A stretch of 64,000 bases of DNA from Hymenobacter negativus (GTDB lineage: Bacteria; Bacteroidota; Bacteroidia; Cytophagales; Hymenobacteraceae), in assembly GCF_016056375.1 (NCBI RefSeq), contig NZ_JAEDAE010000009.1, positions 124,001 to 188,000 of the forward strand, in the 5' to 3' direction. The notes beneath the pieces are model-generated. The model was not told the DNA's origin, searched no databases, and saw only the letters and a program-made list of their open reading frames with translations. Shown in pieces: positions 16,151 to 24,296 of the stretch. Position 1 is the stretch's first letter; the number at the start of each line of letters is the position of its first letter. Made by a program: the position numbers and the translations under genes.

Positions 16151-17185
16151 ATGCCCCAACCCTGGATTCGCTCCCCACGCTACGACGGCCTGCTCATCCT
16201 CGCGCCGCCGTTTCTGGCGCTCCTGGTGGTGCTGGGGCTGCCGGCGCCCTACCGGCACTCGGCGGCGATGCCGCTACTGGCCTGGGTGGCGCTAGTGGTG
16301 CTCATCGATGTAGCCCACGTGTACGGCACGCTGTTTCAGACCTACTTCGACCCCGTGAACAGACGGCAGCGGCGCACGCTGCTGTGGGTAGCTCCGCTGG
16401 CCTGCTACGCGGCGGGCGTGGCCCTGCACAGCCTGGGCGGACTGGTATTCTGGCGGGCGCTGGCCTACCTGGCAGTGTTCCACTTTATCCGGCAGCAGTA
16501 CGGGTTTCTGCGGATTTATAGCCGGCACGATGCGCCGGCGCCCGGCCGCTGGCTGGCCACGGCGCTGATTTATTACGCCACCATCTACCCGCTGCTCTAC
16601 TGGCATTTTTCGCCGGGGCGCAACTTCAACTGGTTTGTTGATGGGGATTTTGTGCAACTCGACTGGCCGACGGGTCGCGCCATCGCCACGGGGCTTTACG
16701 TCGGATTGATTGCCGCTTACACGACCCGCGAAAGCTGGCTTTGGTGGCGTACCCGCACCTTTAATATGCCGCGCAATCTGCTGCTGGCCGGCACGCTGGT
16801 ATCGTGGTACGTAGGCATTGTGCTCTTCAACGGCGACCTGGCCTTCACGCTGCTCAACGTGGTGTCGCACGGCATCCCCTACCTGGCGCTGGTGTGGGCC
16901 GGTGGGCCAAAATCAGCCCAGGCGCCCGCTCCCATCAGGCGCGGGGCGTGGGCCGGGCGCTACGGGCTGGCCGTTTTCATTGGGGCTGTCGTGCTGTTCG
17001 CATTCCTCGAAGAAGGCCTTTGGGACGGACTGGTGTGGCGCGAGCACGGCACGTTGTTCGGCTGGTTTCAGCACTTGCCCGCCATTGCCAGCCCCGCGCT
17101 GCTGATGTGGCTGGTGCCGCTGCTGGCGCTGCCCCAATCCACCCACTACGTGCTCGACGGGTTCATCTGGCGGCGGAAAAAATAG
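16151..17185 (+). CDS. polytopic membrane protein with conserved-looking His residues, unknown function
   Basis: 344 residues, about eight to nine predicted membrane helices. Several His lie in or next to helices: VLIDVAHVYGT, AVFHFIRQQYGFLRIYSRH, NVVSHGIPYLALVW and STHYVLDGFIWR. Such spacing is reminiscent of integral-membrane metal enzymes (desaturase/hydroxylase or Brp/Blh-like proteins), but no full family signature is seen, so function is not assigned. It follows the exported flavoprotein after a palindromic repeat and is the last gene on this strand in the block, so it may belong to the polyamine-type cluster. Confidence 0.65.
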   Translation: MPQPWIRSPRYDGLLILAPPFLALLVVLGLPAPYRHSAAMPLLAWVALVVLIDVAHVYGTLFQTYFDPVNRRQRRTLLWVAPLACYAAGVALHSLGGLVFWRALAYLAVFHFIRQQYGFLRIYSRHDAPAPGRWLATALIYYATIYPLLYWHFSPGRNFNWFVDGDFVQLDWPTGRAIATGLYVGLIAAYTTRESWLWWRTRTFNMPRNLLLAGTLVSWYVGIVLFNGDLAFTLLNVVSHGIPYLALVWAGGPKSAQAPAPIRRGAWAGRYGLAVFIGAVVLFAFLEEGLWDGLVWREHGTLFGWFQHLPAIASPALLMWLVPLLALPQSTHYVLDGFIWRRKK

Positions 17186-17214
17186 CTTGGACGCGGCGAG
17201 CCCGAGCTACTTTC

Positions 17215-19263
17215 TTACTTCACAATCACCAGTTCCACACGGCGGTTGAGGCGGCGGGTTTCTTCGCGGTCGTTGGCGTATTTAGGCTTCGAGCCGCCAA
17301 AGCCCACAGTGGTAATGCGGTTTTCGGCCACGCCGCGGCCCACAAGGTAGCGTTTCACTTCGGCCACCCGGTCTTCGGAAAGTTGCTGGTTTTTGTCGGC
17401 CGGGCCCACATTGTCGGTGTGGCCTTCGAGGCGCACTTCGGTGGCGGGGGCAGCTTGCAGCGCAATGGCGAGGCGGTTGAGCTCGGTGTAGGCCGAGCCG
17501 AGCAGCGTGGCCTTGCCCTGGGTGAAAATGATGCTGGGCAGGTCCACCTTGGCCCCCACGGCGGCGGGCAGCAGTAGAATATCGCGCCGGGGCGAGCCGG
17601 CCGCCACCAGCGTGTCGCCCATCGTGAGCAGGCCCGCGCCGTTGGCCGAGAGGTAGTAGCGGCCGGGCAGCAGCGACATCTGGTAGTTGCCCTGGTTATC
17701 GGCCGTGCTGGTGGCCAGGAATTGCGGACTGGTTTTGCTGGTGCCCAGCAGGTTGGCCTTCACCAGTGCCCCCGGCACCGGCTGCTTGGTGCGGGCATCC
17801 AGCACGCGGCCGCTCAGGAACGCGCGGCCGGAATTTTCATTGGCTTCGGCCACCACGGCCGGCTTGGGCAACGAGTCGGGCGGCACGGCGCGGCCCGTGC
17901 GCCAGATGTCTTTGGTGCCGTTAGGCGTGGCCGAGGACGAGTAATAAGCCGTTTTGCCGTCGGGCGTGAGGCTCAGGTAGGCGTTGAAGCCGGGGCCGTT
18001 CAGGGCCGGGCCGAGATTGCGGGGCTCGCTCCACTTCGTCCAGCTCTCATCGAGGCGCTGGCTCACGAACATATCGGCCGAGCCATAGCCCATGTGCCCG
18101 TAGGAGGCGAAATACAGCGTTTTGCCATCCGGTGCTAGCCAGGGTGCGAAATCGAAACCGGGCGAATTCAGCACCGGGCCCAGGGTTTTGGGCTCGGTGT
18201 AGCCGCCGCTACCGTCGGGGCGGCTTAAGTAAATATCGTTGCCGCCCTCCGAGTCGCCGCGCTCCAACGAGAGCAGCAGCGTCTGCCCATCGGCCGACAT
18301 AAAGAACCCCGTGCCCGTCACCGCCGAATAGAAGTTGGCAATGCGCAGTGCCTCAGGGCGGGTGGTTTTGGGCGTGGCCCCGGGGGCCACGGCGGCGGCC
18401 TGGGCCACGCGGCTCAGCCCCTCGTCGCGGAAGGTGCCGTCGCGCTCGTAGGTACCGCGCACCAACAGCAGCTGGCCGCCGGTGCCGGTGGTGGCTTCCA
18501 CGGCGTTGTTCTGCGGGGTGTTCAGGCCATCGAGGCGGGTGGGCGCGCCCCAGGTTTTGCCCTGGTCAGGGCTCTGGCTCAGCCAGGCGTCGCCCGAGTC
18601 GGTGTTGCCCTCTGTGTTGCCGGCAAACTTGGTGCGGGCGAAGTACAGCGTCTTGCCATCGGGGCTTAGCACGGGGTGCACTTCGTTGCCGGGCGAGTTC
18701 ACGCCGCCGGCCAGCGGCTGCGGCGGGCCGAAGGGCGAGGGACCTTCCAGCACGTTCAAGCGCAGCCGGAACAGGTGCCACTGCTGGCTGGCGCGGCCGT
18801 TGTTTTTCTGGGCCACCACGGGCGTGCCGTTGAATTTGTCTGCCGCTGCCAGCGCGGCGCAGCGGGCTTCGCTGCGGTTTTCGAGCTGAAAGCTACCCGC
18901 CGGGCCGGCCGGCACCAGCCGCCACTGCTGCTGCTCGCTGCCCTGGAAGGGACGCTGCACCAAGCCCATGTTCTCGCCGGGCTTGTCTACGGTGAGGCAC
19001 TGGCCGCTGTGGCGGGCTTCGATGCGAAAATATTCGCTGCCTTGCCGGATGGGCACCAAGCGCCACTGCTGGCTGTTGGCGTGCGTGAACTCCCACTGCA
19101 CGGCCGCCGCGCCGCTGGCCGTGCTGGCGCTGGCAATGTCGAGGCAGCGCCCGCTGCCCCGGTCAATCAGCCCGTAGTAGGCCCGCTCATCGGGCACGAA
19201 CGGCGTTTGGGCGGAGGCAAAAAGGGGCAGTAACAGCAGCAGCGACAGCAATCGAAACATCAT
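17215..19263 (-). CDS. ricin-type lectin / PD40 / OmpA-like protein
   Basis: 682 residues from the ATG at 19263, which directly precedes a signal peptide ending in FASAQ. Order of parts: a ricin-type beta-trefoil (about 20-165) with three QW motifs (SQQWRLV, QQQWRLV, SQQWHLF); PD40/WD40-like blades (about 175-470; LSPDGKTLYFA, LAPDGKTLYFAS, LTPDGKTAYYSS); a carboxypeptidase-regulatory-like beta sandwich (about 485-570; SGRVLDARTKQPVPGALV); and a C-terminal OmpA peptidoglycan-binding domain (EGHTDNVGPADKNQQLSEDR). PD40-OmpA proteins are common in Bacteroidota envelopes; a lectin domain at the front is less usual and suggests sugar binding outside the peptidoglycan. Confidence 0.85.
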   Translation of the reverse strand: MMFRLLSLLLLLPLFASAQTPFVPDERAYYGLIDRGSGRCLDIASASTASGAAAVQWEFTHANSQQWRLVPIRQGSEYFRIEARHSGQCLTVDKPGENMGLVQRPFQGSEQQQWRLVPAGPAGSFQLENRSEARCAALAAADKFNGTPVVAQKNNGRASQQWHLFRLRLNVLEGPSPFGPPQPLAGGVNSPGNEVHPVLSPDGKTLYFARTKFAGNTEGNTDSGDAWLSQSPDQGKTWGAPTRLDGLNTPQNNAVEATTGTGGQLLLVRGTYERDGTFRDEGLSRVAQAAAVAPGATPKTTRPEALRIANFYSAVTGTGFFMSADGQTLLLSLERGDSEGGNDIYLSRPDGSGGYTEPKTLGPVLNSPGFDFAPWLAPDGKTLYFASYGHMGYGSADMFVSQRLDESWTKWSEPRNLGPALNGPGFNAYLSLTPDGKTAYYSSSATPNGTKDIWRTGRAVPPDSLPKPAVVAEANENSGRAFLSGRVLDARTKQPVPGALVKANLLGTSKTSPQFLATSTADNQGNYQMSLLPGRYYLSANGAGLLTMGDTLVAAGSPRRDILLLPAAVGAKVDLPSIIFTQGKATLLGSAYTELNRLAIALQAAPATEVRLEGHTDNVGPADKNQQLSEDRVAEVKRYLVGRGVAENRITTVGFGGSKPKYANDREETRRLNRRVELVIVK

Positions 19264-19442
19264 GTGGGGCGCACCGGAAGGCAGCACGCGTGGTTGAATT
19301 ACGCAAAAGAACGGCGAAATGACGGAGCACAGCGGCCCGCGCCACCGCCCGGGCCCGACTGACAACGCGGAACCGCCGTTGGCAGTACACGTAGTTCAAC
19401 CTCCATTTATCAATGTAATTCCCACGCTTTCTTCTTGATTGT

Positions 19443-19658
19443 ATGCGCAAAGGCACCCAAGTCACCTGGAAATACGGCACGGGCACGGCCACCGGCAAGA
19501 TTGAGTCGGTGCACAAAGAACCCATCAGCCGCACCATCAAAGGCTCCGAAATCCACCGCAATGGCTCGGCCGATGACCCCGCCTTCGTCATCGTGCAGGA
19601 AAACGGCGACCGGGTGCTCAAGCTCAAGAGCGAAGTGAAAGCGGCCGCATCACGCTAA
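19443..19658 (+). CDS. DUF2945 / hypervirulence-associated TUDOR-domain protein
   Basis: 71 residues, basic and soluble. KGTQVTWKYGTGTATGKIESVHKEP followed by GSEIHRNGSADDPAFVIVQENGDRVLKLKSEV is the full DUF2945 (Tudor-like) pattern. Such small proteins occur widely as single genes; a binding role for nucleic acid or protein is suspected but not established. It stands alone, upstream of a strong bidirectional terminator. Confidence 0.85.
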   Translation: MRKGTQVTWKYGTGTATGKIESVHKEPISRTIKGSEIHRNGSADDPAFVIVQENGDRVLKLKSEVKAAASR

Positions 19659-19676
19659 GACAATGGTCCATTAACG

Positions 19677-19715
19677 AAAAGAGCCCCACCAGCAGTTGCT
19701 GGCGGGGCTCTTTTT
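19677..19715. terminator. bidirectional rho-independent terminator
   Basis: aaaagagccccaccagca / tgctggcggggctcttttt: a long GC-rich stem with one mismatch, flanked by A and T runs. It lies between convergent genes ending at 19658 (+) and 19734 (-). Confidence 0.9.
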
Positions 19716-19733
19716 GAATCTGGGCAAACCCAA

Positions 19734-21317
19734 TTAGCGGTTGTGCGGGTCGGGCTTGATGAACGCCTCTTCTTCCATCTCGGTGGGCACCACCACCACG
19801 CCCTTCTGGAGCATGGAGTTTTTCTTGCCGTAGAGGAAGTACACCACAAAACCGAGCAACATCCAACCCAAGGCCAGTTTCAAGGTGTTCGAGTCGAGGG
19901 CAAGAATCATGAGCGTGCAGATGGCCGCGCCCAGGATGGGCACCAGCGGGAAGCTGGCCGACGAGAGCGGCGAGCGGAACGGCCGGGGCTGGTCGGGGTC
20001 CGACTTGCGCATCAGCCACACGCCGATGCTCACCAGCACGAAGGCCAGCAGCGTGCCAAACGAGGTCAAGTCGCCGGCCACCGAGCCGGGCACAAACGCC
20101 GCAAACGCGCCCACAAATACCAGCAGCGCCAGGTTCGACTTGTAGGGCGTGTTGAAGCGCGGGTGCAGGTCGGAGAAGGCTTTAGGCATGAGGCCGTCCT
20201 TCGCCATCGAGAAGAACACGCGGCTCTGGCCCATGAGCATCACCAGAATTACGGAGGAGAAACCCAGCAGAATGGCCACCGTCACGGCCGTGCCGAGCCA
20301 CTCGTAGCCGGGCATGTGCGCCTTGATGGCGTAGGTCACCGAGGCCTCGCCGCCCAGGGCCGGGTCGGCAAATTCGCGCCAGTTGGCCACCCCCGTCAGC
20401 ACGTGGCCGAACAGGATATAGAGCACCGTGCACACGGCCAGCGAGCCGAGAATACCGATTGGCATGTCGCGCTTGGGGTTTTTGGCTTCCTGGGCGGCCG
20501 TGCTCACGGCATCGAACCCGATGAAGGCAAAGAACACAATGGCCGCGCCGCCGAGGACGCCGCCCCAGCCGTGCTTGTTCCAGGCTGTGTACTCGCGCAC
20601 CACCACGCCAGCGGCGTTTTTCACAGGTGCGGCATTGTCGGGAATCAGGTAGGGCGTGTGGTTGGCGGGGTTGATGAACTGCCAGCCTACGGCAATGAAC
20701 ACCAGCACTATGGCTACTTTCAGAATTACCACAATGGCGTTGAACATGGCCGATTCCTGCGTGCCTTTGATGAGGAGCAGCGACAGCGCCACGATGATGA
20801 ACAGGGCCGGCAGGTTGATGAGGCCGTGCTCCAGCGTGCCGTTCACCACGGCGCTTTCGAAGGGCGAGTGGCTGAGATTATACGGTATACTCGTCCCAAA
20901 CACCTGCAACAGCTTGTTTAGGTATTCGCTCCAGGCAATGCTGACGGTGGCCGCGCCCAGCGCGTATTCCATAATCAGCGCCCAGCCGATAACCCAGGCC
21001 ACAAACTCGCCCATGGTGGTGTAGGCGTAGGTGTAGGCCGAGCCGGCAATGGGAATCATGGCGGCGAACTCGGCGTAGCACAAGCCGGCAAACACGCAGC
21101 CGATGGCGGCCACGATGAAAGCCAGCGTCACGCCCGGGCCGGAAGCCTGAGCCGCCGCCGCGGCGGTGCGCACAAACAGGCCCGCCCCGATGATGGCGCC
21201 CACGCCCAGGGCCACGAGGTTGCCCGCGCCCAGCGTCCGCTGCAGCGTGCCGTGCCCGGTCGAGTTGGCCTCGCCCAGCAGCACAGACAGGGGTTTTTTG
21301 GCGAAAATACTTGCCAT
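19734..21317 (-). CDS. APC-family amino acid permease (cationic amino acid transporter-like)
   Basis: 527 residues with about twelve to fourteen membrane helices. GVGAIIGAGLFVRTAAAAA (first helix, substrate-binding GAIIG) and ALIMEYALGAATVSIAWSEYL are typical of the CAT branch of the APC superfamily, as are the FIGFDAVSTAAQEAKNPKRDMP and GTLLAFVLVSIGVWLMRKSDP blocks. It imports amino acids across the inner membrane using ion gradients; the precise substrate is not readable. The gene is a single unit between a bidirectional terminator and a 272-base spacer shared with the divergent LTXXQ gene. Confidence 0.92.
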   Translation of the reverse strand: MASIFAKKPLSVLLGEANSTGHGTLQRTLGAGNLVALGVGAIIGAGLFVRTAAAAAQASGPGVTLAFIVAAIGCVFAGLCYAEFAAMIPIAGSAYTYAYTTMGEFVAWVIGWALIMEYALGAATVSIAWSEYLNKLLQVFGTSIPYNLSHSPFESAVVNGTLEHGLINLPALFIIVALSLLLIKGTQESAMFNAIVVILKVAIVLVFIAVGWQFINPANHTPYLIPDNAAPVKNAAGVVVREYTAWNKHGWGGVLGGAAIVFFAFIGFDAVSTAAQEAKNPKRDMPIGILGSLAVCTVLYILFGHVLTGVANWREFADPALGGEASVTYAIKAHMPGYEWLGTAVTVAILLGFSSVILVMLMGQSRVFFSMAKDGLMPKAFSDLHPRFNTPYKSNLALLVFVGAFAAFVPGSVAGDLTSFGTLLAFVLVSIGVWLMRKSDPDQPRPFRSPLSSASFPLVPILGAAICTLMILALDSNTLKLALGWMLLGFVVYFLYGKKNSMLQKGVVVVPTEMEEEAFIKPDPHNR

Positions 21318-21589
21318 GTGTTAGGTGTAAAGAGAGAAGAGGTGTGAAATAAATGAAGGAATTAAACGCTCCCGCTAAGCCCGTTGGGCAATGAAACTGC
21401 CCCCGGGCGCTTGTGGCGGAGCCGAAATATAGGCAGCATTTTCCCACCGCCGGGGCGCTGACCCTGCGCCGGGCCGGTTATGGGGCCCGGCGCACGGTCA
21501 AAATCACGGCATTAAACCCGCTCCGGCAGTGTTCATCCAAGCGACGGCGCTACTTTCGCCTCCTTAATTTAGCAACACCTCCCCCTACC

Positions 21590-22021
21590 ATGAAAAAGCT
21601 TCTCCTTATCCTCGCGGCCAGCGCGGCCACCGCCGGCACCGCCTTCGCTCAAACGCCCGCCACCGCTCCAGCCCCGGCCCAGACCGGTACCTCGGCTCCC
21701 GACCAGCTGGCCCAGCGCCGCGCCCAATACCTAGGCAAAGAGCTTGGCCTCACCGCCGACCAGCAAACCCGCCTGGCCCCCATCCTCATGGCCCAGCGCC
21801 AGCAGCTGCAGCTCCTGCGCGAGCAGCGCACCACTGGCGGCCGCAAACAGGGCACCGCCCAGGACCTAAAAGCCAGTGAGGCCCGCGCCGATGAGCAAAT
21901 TAAAACGGTGCTCACCCCGGAGCAATTCACCAAGTTTGCGCAGATGCGCGACCAGCAGCGCGAGAAAATTCGCGAGCACCGCGCCAACAACGCCACAGCC
22001 CCAACCGGCCAACCCGAATAA
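21590..22021 (+). CDS. Spy/LTXXQ-like periplasmic protein
   Basis: 143 residues from the ATG at 21590; earlier in-frame starts lie ahead of the signal peptide. The signal peptide ends in TAFAQ. The mature part is helical with two LTxxQ-type turns: ELGLTADQQTRL and VLTPEQFTKFAQM. This is the Spy/CpxP-like arrangement, in which a small helical cradle binds unfolded protein or metal in the periplasm. The next gene (22192) encodes a paralog in the same orientation. Confidence 0.78.
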   Translation: MKKLLLILAASAATAGTAFAQTPATAPAPAQTGTSAPDQLAQRRAQYLGKELGLTADQQTRLAPILMAQRQQLQLLREQRTTGGRKQGTAQDLKASEARADEQIKTVLTPEQFTKFAQMRDQQREKIREHRANNATAPTGQPE

Positions 22022-22191
22022 GGCGGCGCTTGGTCAATGAAAAGCGGCCGTGCGTCGATGAATTGGCTTTTGGAACCGGCCGACGAAATGCTGGCATAAC
22101 GCTTGTAATTACCCTGGCAGGCAGCCAAGCCACCTTCGCAATAGCTTGGCACGCTCCCTCCTCAACCACCCCATTTTTGCTTTTCCCCGAC

Positions 22192-22650
22192 ATGAAAAAG
22201 AACCTGTTTCTGCTTGCCGCCCTCGCTTTTGCTACCGCTGGCACCAGCTTTGCCCAAACGGCCGTGAAAACCACCGGCACCGATGCCAACCAGACCGCCC
22301 GCCACTACGCCAAAGGCAAGCAGGGCCCGAAAGACCCCGCCAAGATGGCCGACCACAAAGCTGGCAAAATGGCCAAAGAGCTCGGCCTCAACGCCGACCA
22401 GGAAGCCAAAGTGGAGCAGCTGATGCTGGCCCGCCAGCAGGAAAGCGCCGCCCTCAAAGCCAAGTACGCCGCTGACAAAAACGCTGGGCGTACTGAAATG
22501 AAAGCCGCCCACGACCGCTACGAGACCCAGCTCAAAACTATCCTGACGCCGGAGCAATTCGCCAAGATGGACAAGATGAAAGCCGAGCACCACGGCGGCC
22601 ACGGCAAAGGCCACGACGGCGGCAAGATGAAAATCAAGGCCAAAGCCTAA
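22192..22650 (+). CDS. Spy/LTXXQ-like periplasmic protein, paralog with His/Lys-rich tail
   Basis: 152 residues from the ATG at 22192, signal peptide ending TSFAQ. It has the same build as the preceding gene (ELGLNADQEAKVEQLM, then a helix, then ILTPEQFAKMDKM), showing a tandem duplication. Its tail is rich in His, Gly and Lys (EHHGGHGKGHDGGK), suggesting metal binding, as in CnrX/CpxP-type sensors and chaperones (inference). It is followed by a very strong hairpin terminator. Confidence 0.78.
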   Translation: MKKNLFLLAALAFATAGTSFAQTAVKTTGTDANQTARHYAKGKQGPKDPAKMADHKAGKMAKELGLNADQEAKVEQLMLARQQESAALKAKYAADKNAGRTEMKAAHDRYETQLKTILTPEQFAKMDKMKAEHHGGHGKGHDGGKMKIKAKA

Positions 22651-22657
22651 TCCAACG

Positions 22658-22707
22658 CCATACGAAAAAGCCCCCATTCTCGTCGAATGGGGGCTTTTTC
22701 GTATGGC
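22658..22707. terminator. bidirectional terminator with 23-bp stem
   Basis: A perfect stem from gccatacgaaaaagcccccattc to its reverse complement around a short loop, including A and T tracts. It serves the LTXXQ gene ending at 22650 (+) and the T9SS cargo gene ending at 22731 (-). Confidence 0.93.
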
Positions 22708-22730
22708 GTCATTGCCAAATCACCCTACTG

Positions 22731-24050
22731 CTAAGGCCAAATGGTGATGCGCTGAGCCTTTTGACCCGCGCTTTCCACCTCCACAATGTGGTAGGTACCG
22801 GCTGGCAGACCGGCCAAATCTATTTCGGTGGCCCCGGCTTGCACGGTGAGCTGCCGCTGCACCCGGCCCATTGCATCGTACACAGCAAGCCGGCGGCTAG
22901 CGGCGGCTGCCGTCAGATACACCTTGCCGCTGCTAGGATTTGGGTACAGCGGGTTCGTTGCTTTGGCATTGGGGCTGGTTGCCAGCGCTTGCCCCTGGTA
23001 CCTAGCAAACACGTTGTTCTCCCCTGCTTCGTTTCGGCCAAGAGCCCAGACCTGCGTCGGGCCGGCTACCACGAAAGCGCGGTGGCTGAACACCGCTTCC
23101 AAGCTTTGCCAGGTCCGGCCTTCGTCGGTACTGATGGCAGAGCCGATGCCAGTGGTGTATTCCGGAAAGCTGCCGCCACCGCTCAGGTACGTGCCGGCGC
23201 TGCCGGGAACCCCGGCAATTACGCCGGTGCGGAGGGGCCCGCTAAACGAGACTGGCAGCCAGGTAAGGCCTCCGTCGGTGGTAGCCGCGAGCTGGCCGGT
23301 ATCACTCAAGGCAATTCCATTATCATGGGTACGAAAAGTAACCTGCTTCAACCCACTGCCGAAGCCTGACACGCCCGTGCCCCAGGTTTGCCCGGCATCG
23401 TCGGTAGTGAACACCCGGCCGGTTGTGGTGGTCACCCATATTTTACTGCCCAGCATGGTTACGGCACGCACGGTTTCGGCAGTGGTCAGGGCGGGGGCAG
23501 TACTGGCCGCTGCCCAGGTAGTGCCGCCATTGGTTGTTCGGTAAAAGAGCCCGCCCGCGGCTGCACTACAAACCACTAGCCCGGTATTGGCATCGATGAA
23601 ACGTACCAGCCGCGGATTGGTGGGGCCAGCCACCGGCGCCAGCCCTCCCACACCTGAAGTTGTGCGCAGCAACTGATAGGTGCCCGAGGCCTGGTTCCGG
23701 GAAACTACCCAGGCCTGCGATGCATCAAGCGCGCATAAGTCAACGTATTCGTCGCCCGAAAGCGGATAGGAATTATGCCACGCAACCGTCGGTCCGGTTT
23801 GCCAGGTAGTTCCGCCATCCAGGGAGTTGAAAACCTGTGACGTCCCATTCCCCAAGCCATAGTATTGGTCCCGCAGTGCCCATAGCGTCCCTGGCACAGG
23901 CATCTGGGCCGGGAATATGGTCTGATTGGCATTGCTGGCGAAGGCGGACGGCATGGTCAGGCTTCGCCAGGGATTTTGGCCGTGGGCCGAGGTGGCGCAG
24001 GTCAGGGAGCCGGCAAACAGGAGGCTAACGAATTGGTTTAGGTGCTTCAT
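22731..24050 (-). CDS. secreted Ycf48/BNR-like propeller with T9SS sorting domain
   Basis: 439 residues with a signal peptide (ending SAHGQ). The body has repeated BNR/Ycf48-like motifs: SLDGGTTWQ, TTNGGTTWAAA, TDDAGQTWG, TTDGGLTWLP, STDEGRTWQ. These mark a sialidase-type or photosystem-assembly-factor-like propeller. The last ~75 residues (LYPNPSSGKVYLT...YDAMGRV...LPAGTYHIVEV...RITIWP) are a type A T9SS C-terminal domain, so the protein should cross the outer membrane by type IX secretion and be anchored or released. The ligand is unknown. Confidence 0.85.
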   Translation of the reverse strand: MKHLNQFVSLLFAGSLTCATSAHGQNPWRSLTMPSAFASNANQTIFPAQMPVPGTLWALRDQYYGLGNGTSQVFNSLDGGTTWQTGPTVAWHNSYPLSGDEYVDLCALDASQAWVVSRNQASGTYQLLRTTSGVGGLAPVAGPTNPRLVRFIDANTGLVVCSAAAGGLFYRTTNGGTTWAAASTAPALTTAETVRAVTMLGSKIWVTTTTGRVFTTDDAGQTWGTGVSGFGSGLKQVTFRTHDNGIALSDTGQLAATTDGGLTWLPVSFSGPLRTGVIAGVPGSAGTYLSGGGSFPEYTTGIGSAISTDEGRTWQSLEAVFSHRAFVVAGPTQVWALGRNEAGENNVFARYQGQALATSPNAKATNPLYPNPSSGKVYLTAAAASRRLAVYDAMGRVQRQLTVQAGATEIDLAGLPAGTYHIVEVESAGQKAQRITIWP

Positions 24051-24200
24051 GAGGAAGGATATAATGTGGGAAAGCGAAGTAAAAATAGTCGTTTTAGCGC
24101 TTTCTTTTATACCGGGAATAACGGCTTTTACGGTTCAGCCCACGAGTCCTCTGGCAAAAGTCTTAACCACAAAAAGTGGCCGGCCTAGCTGCCCATGTTT

Positions 24201-24208
24201 TATATTTG
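24201..24208 (+). promoter_or_regulatory. candidate Bacteroidota -7 promoter element
   Basis: TATATTTG fits the TAnnTTTG -7 consensus of Bacteroidota housekeeping sigma. It lies 88 bases before the ATG of the persulfide dioxygenase gene in an otherwise unoccupied spacer. No clear -33 TTTG partner is seen. Confidence 0.4.
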
Positions 24209-24296
24209 AACTGTCCCTTTTATCTTGATTGCCGGCCGATGGTAGGTGGTTAACACTCACTACCAGCGCGGTACATTCGTTTTAACCACCCATCTC

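Noticed and set aside
19743-20921. 392-codon frame opposite the amino-acid permease
   Set aside because: His/Arg/Gln-rich, typical antisense of a hydrophobic GC-rich gene; the permease reading is unambiguous.
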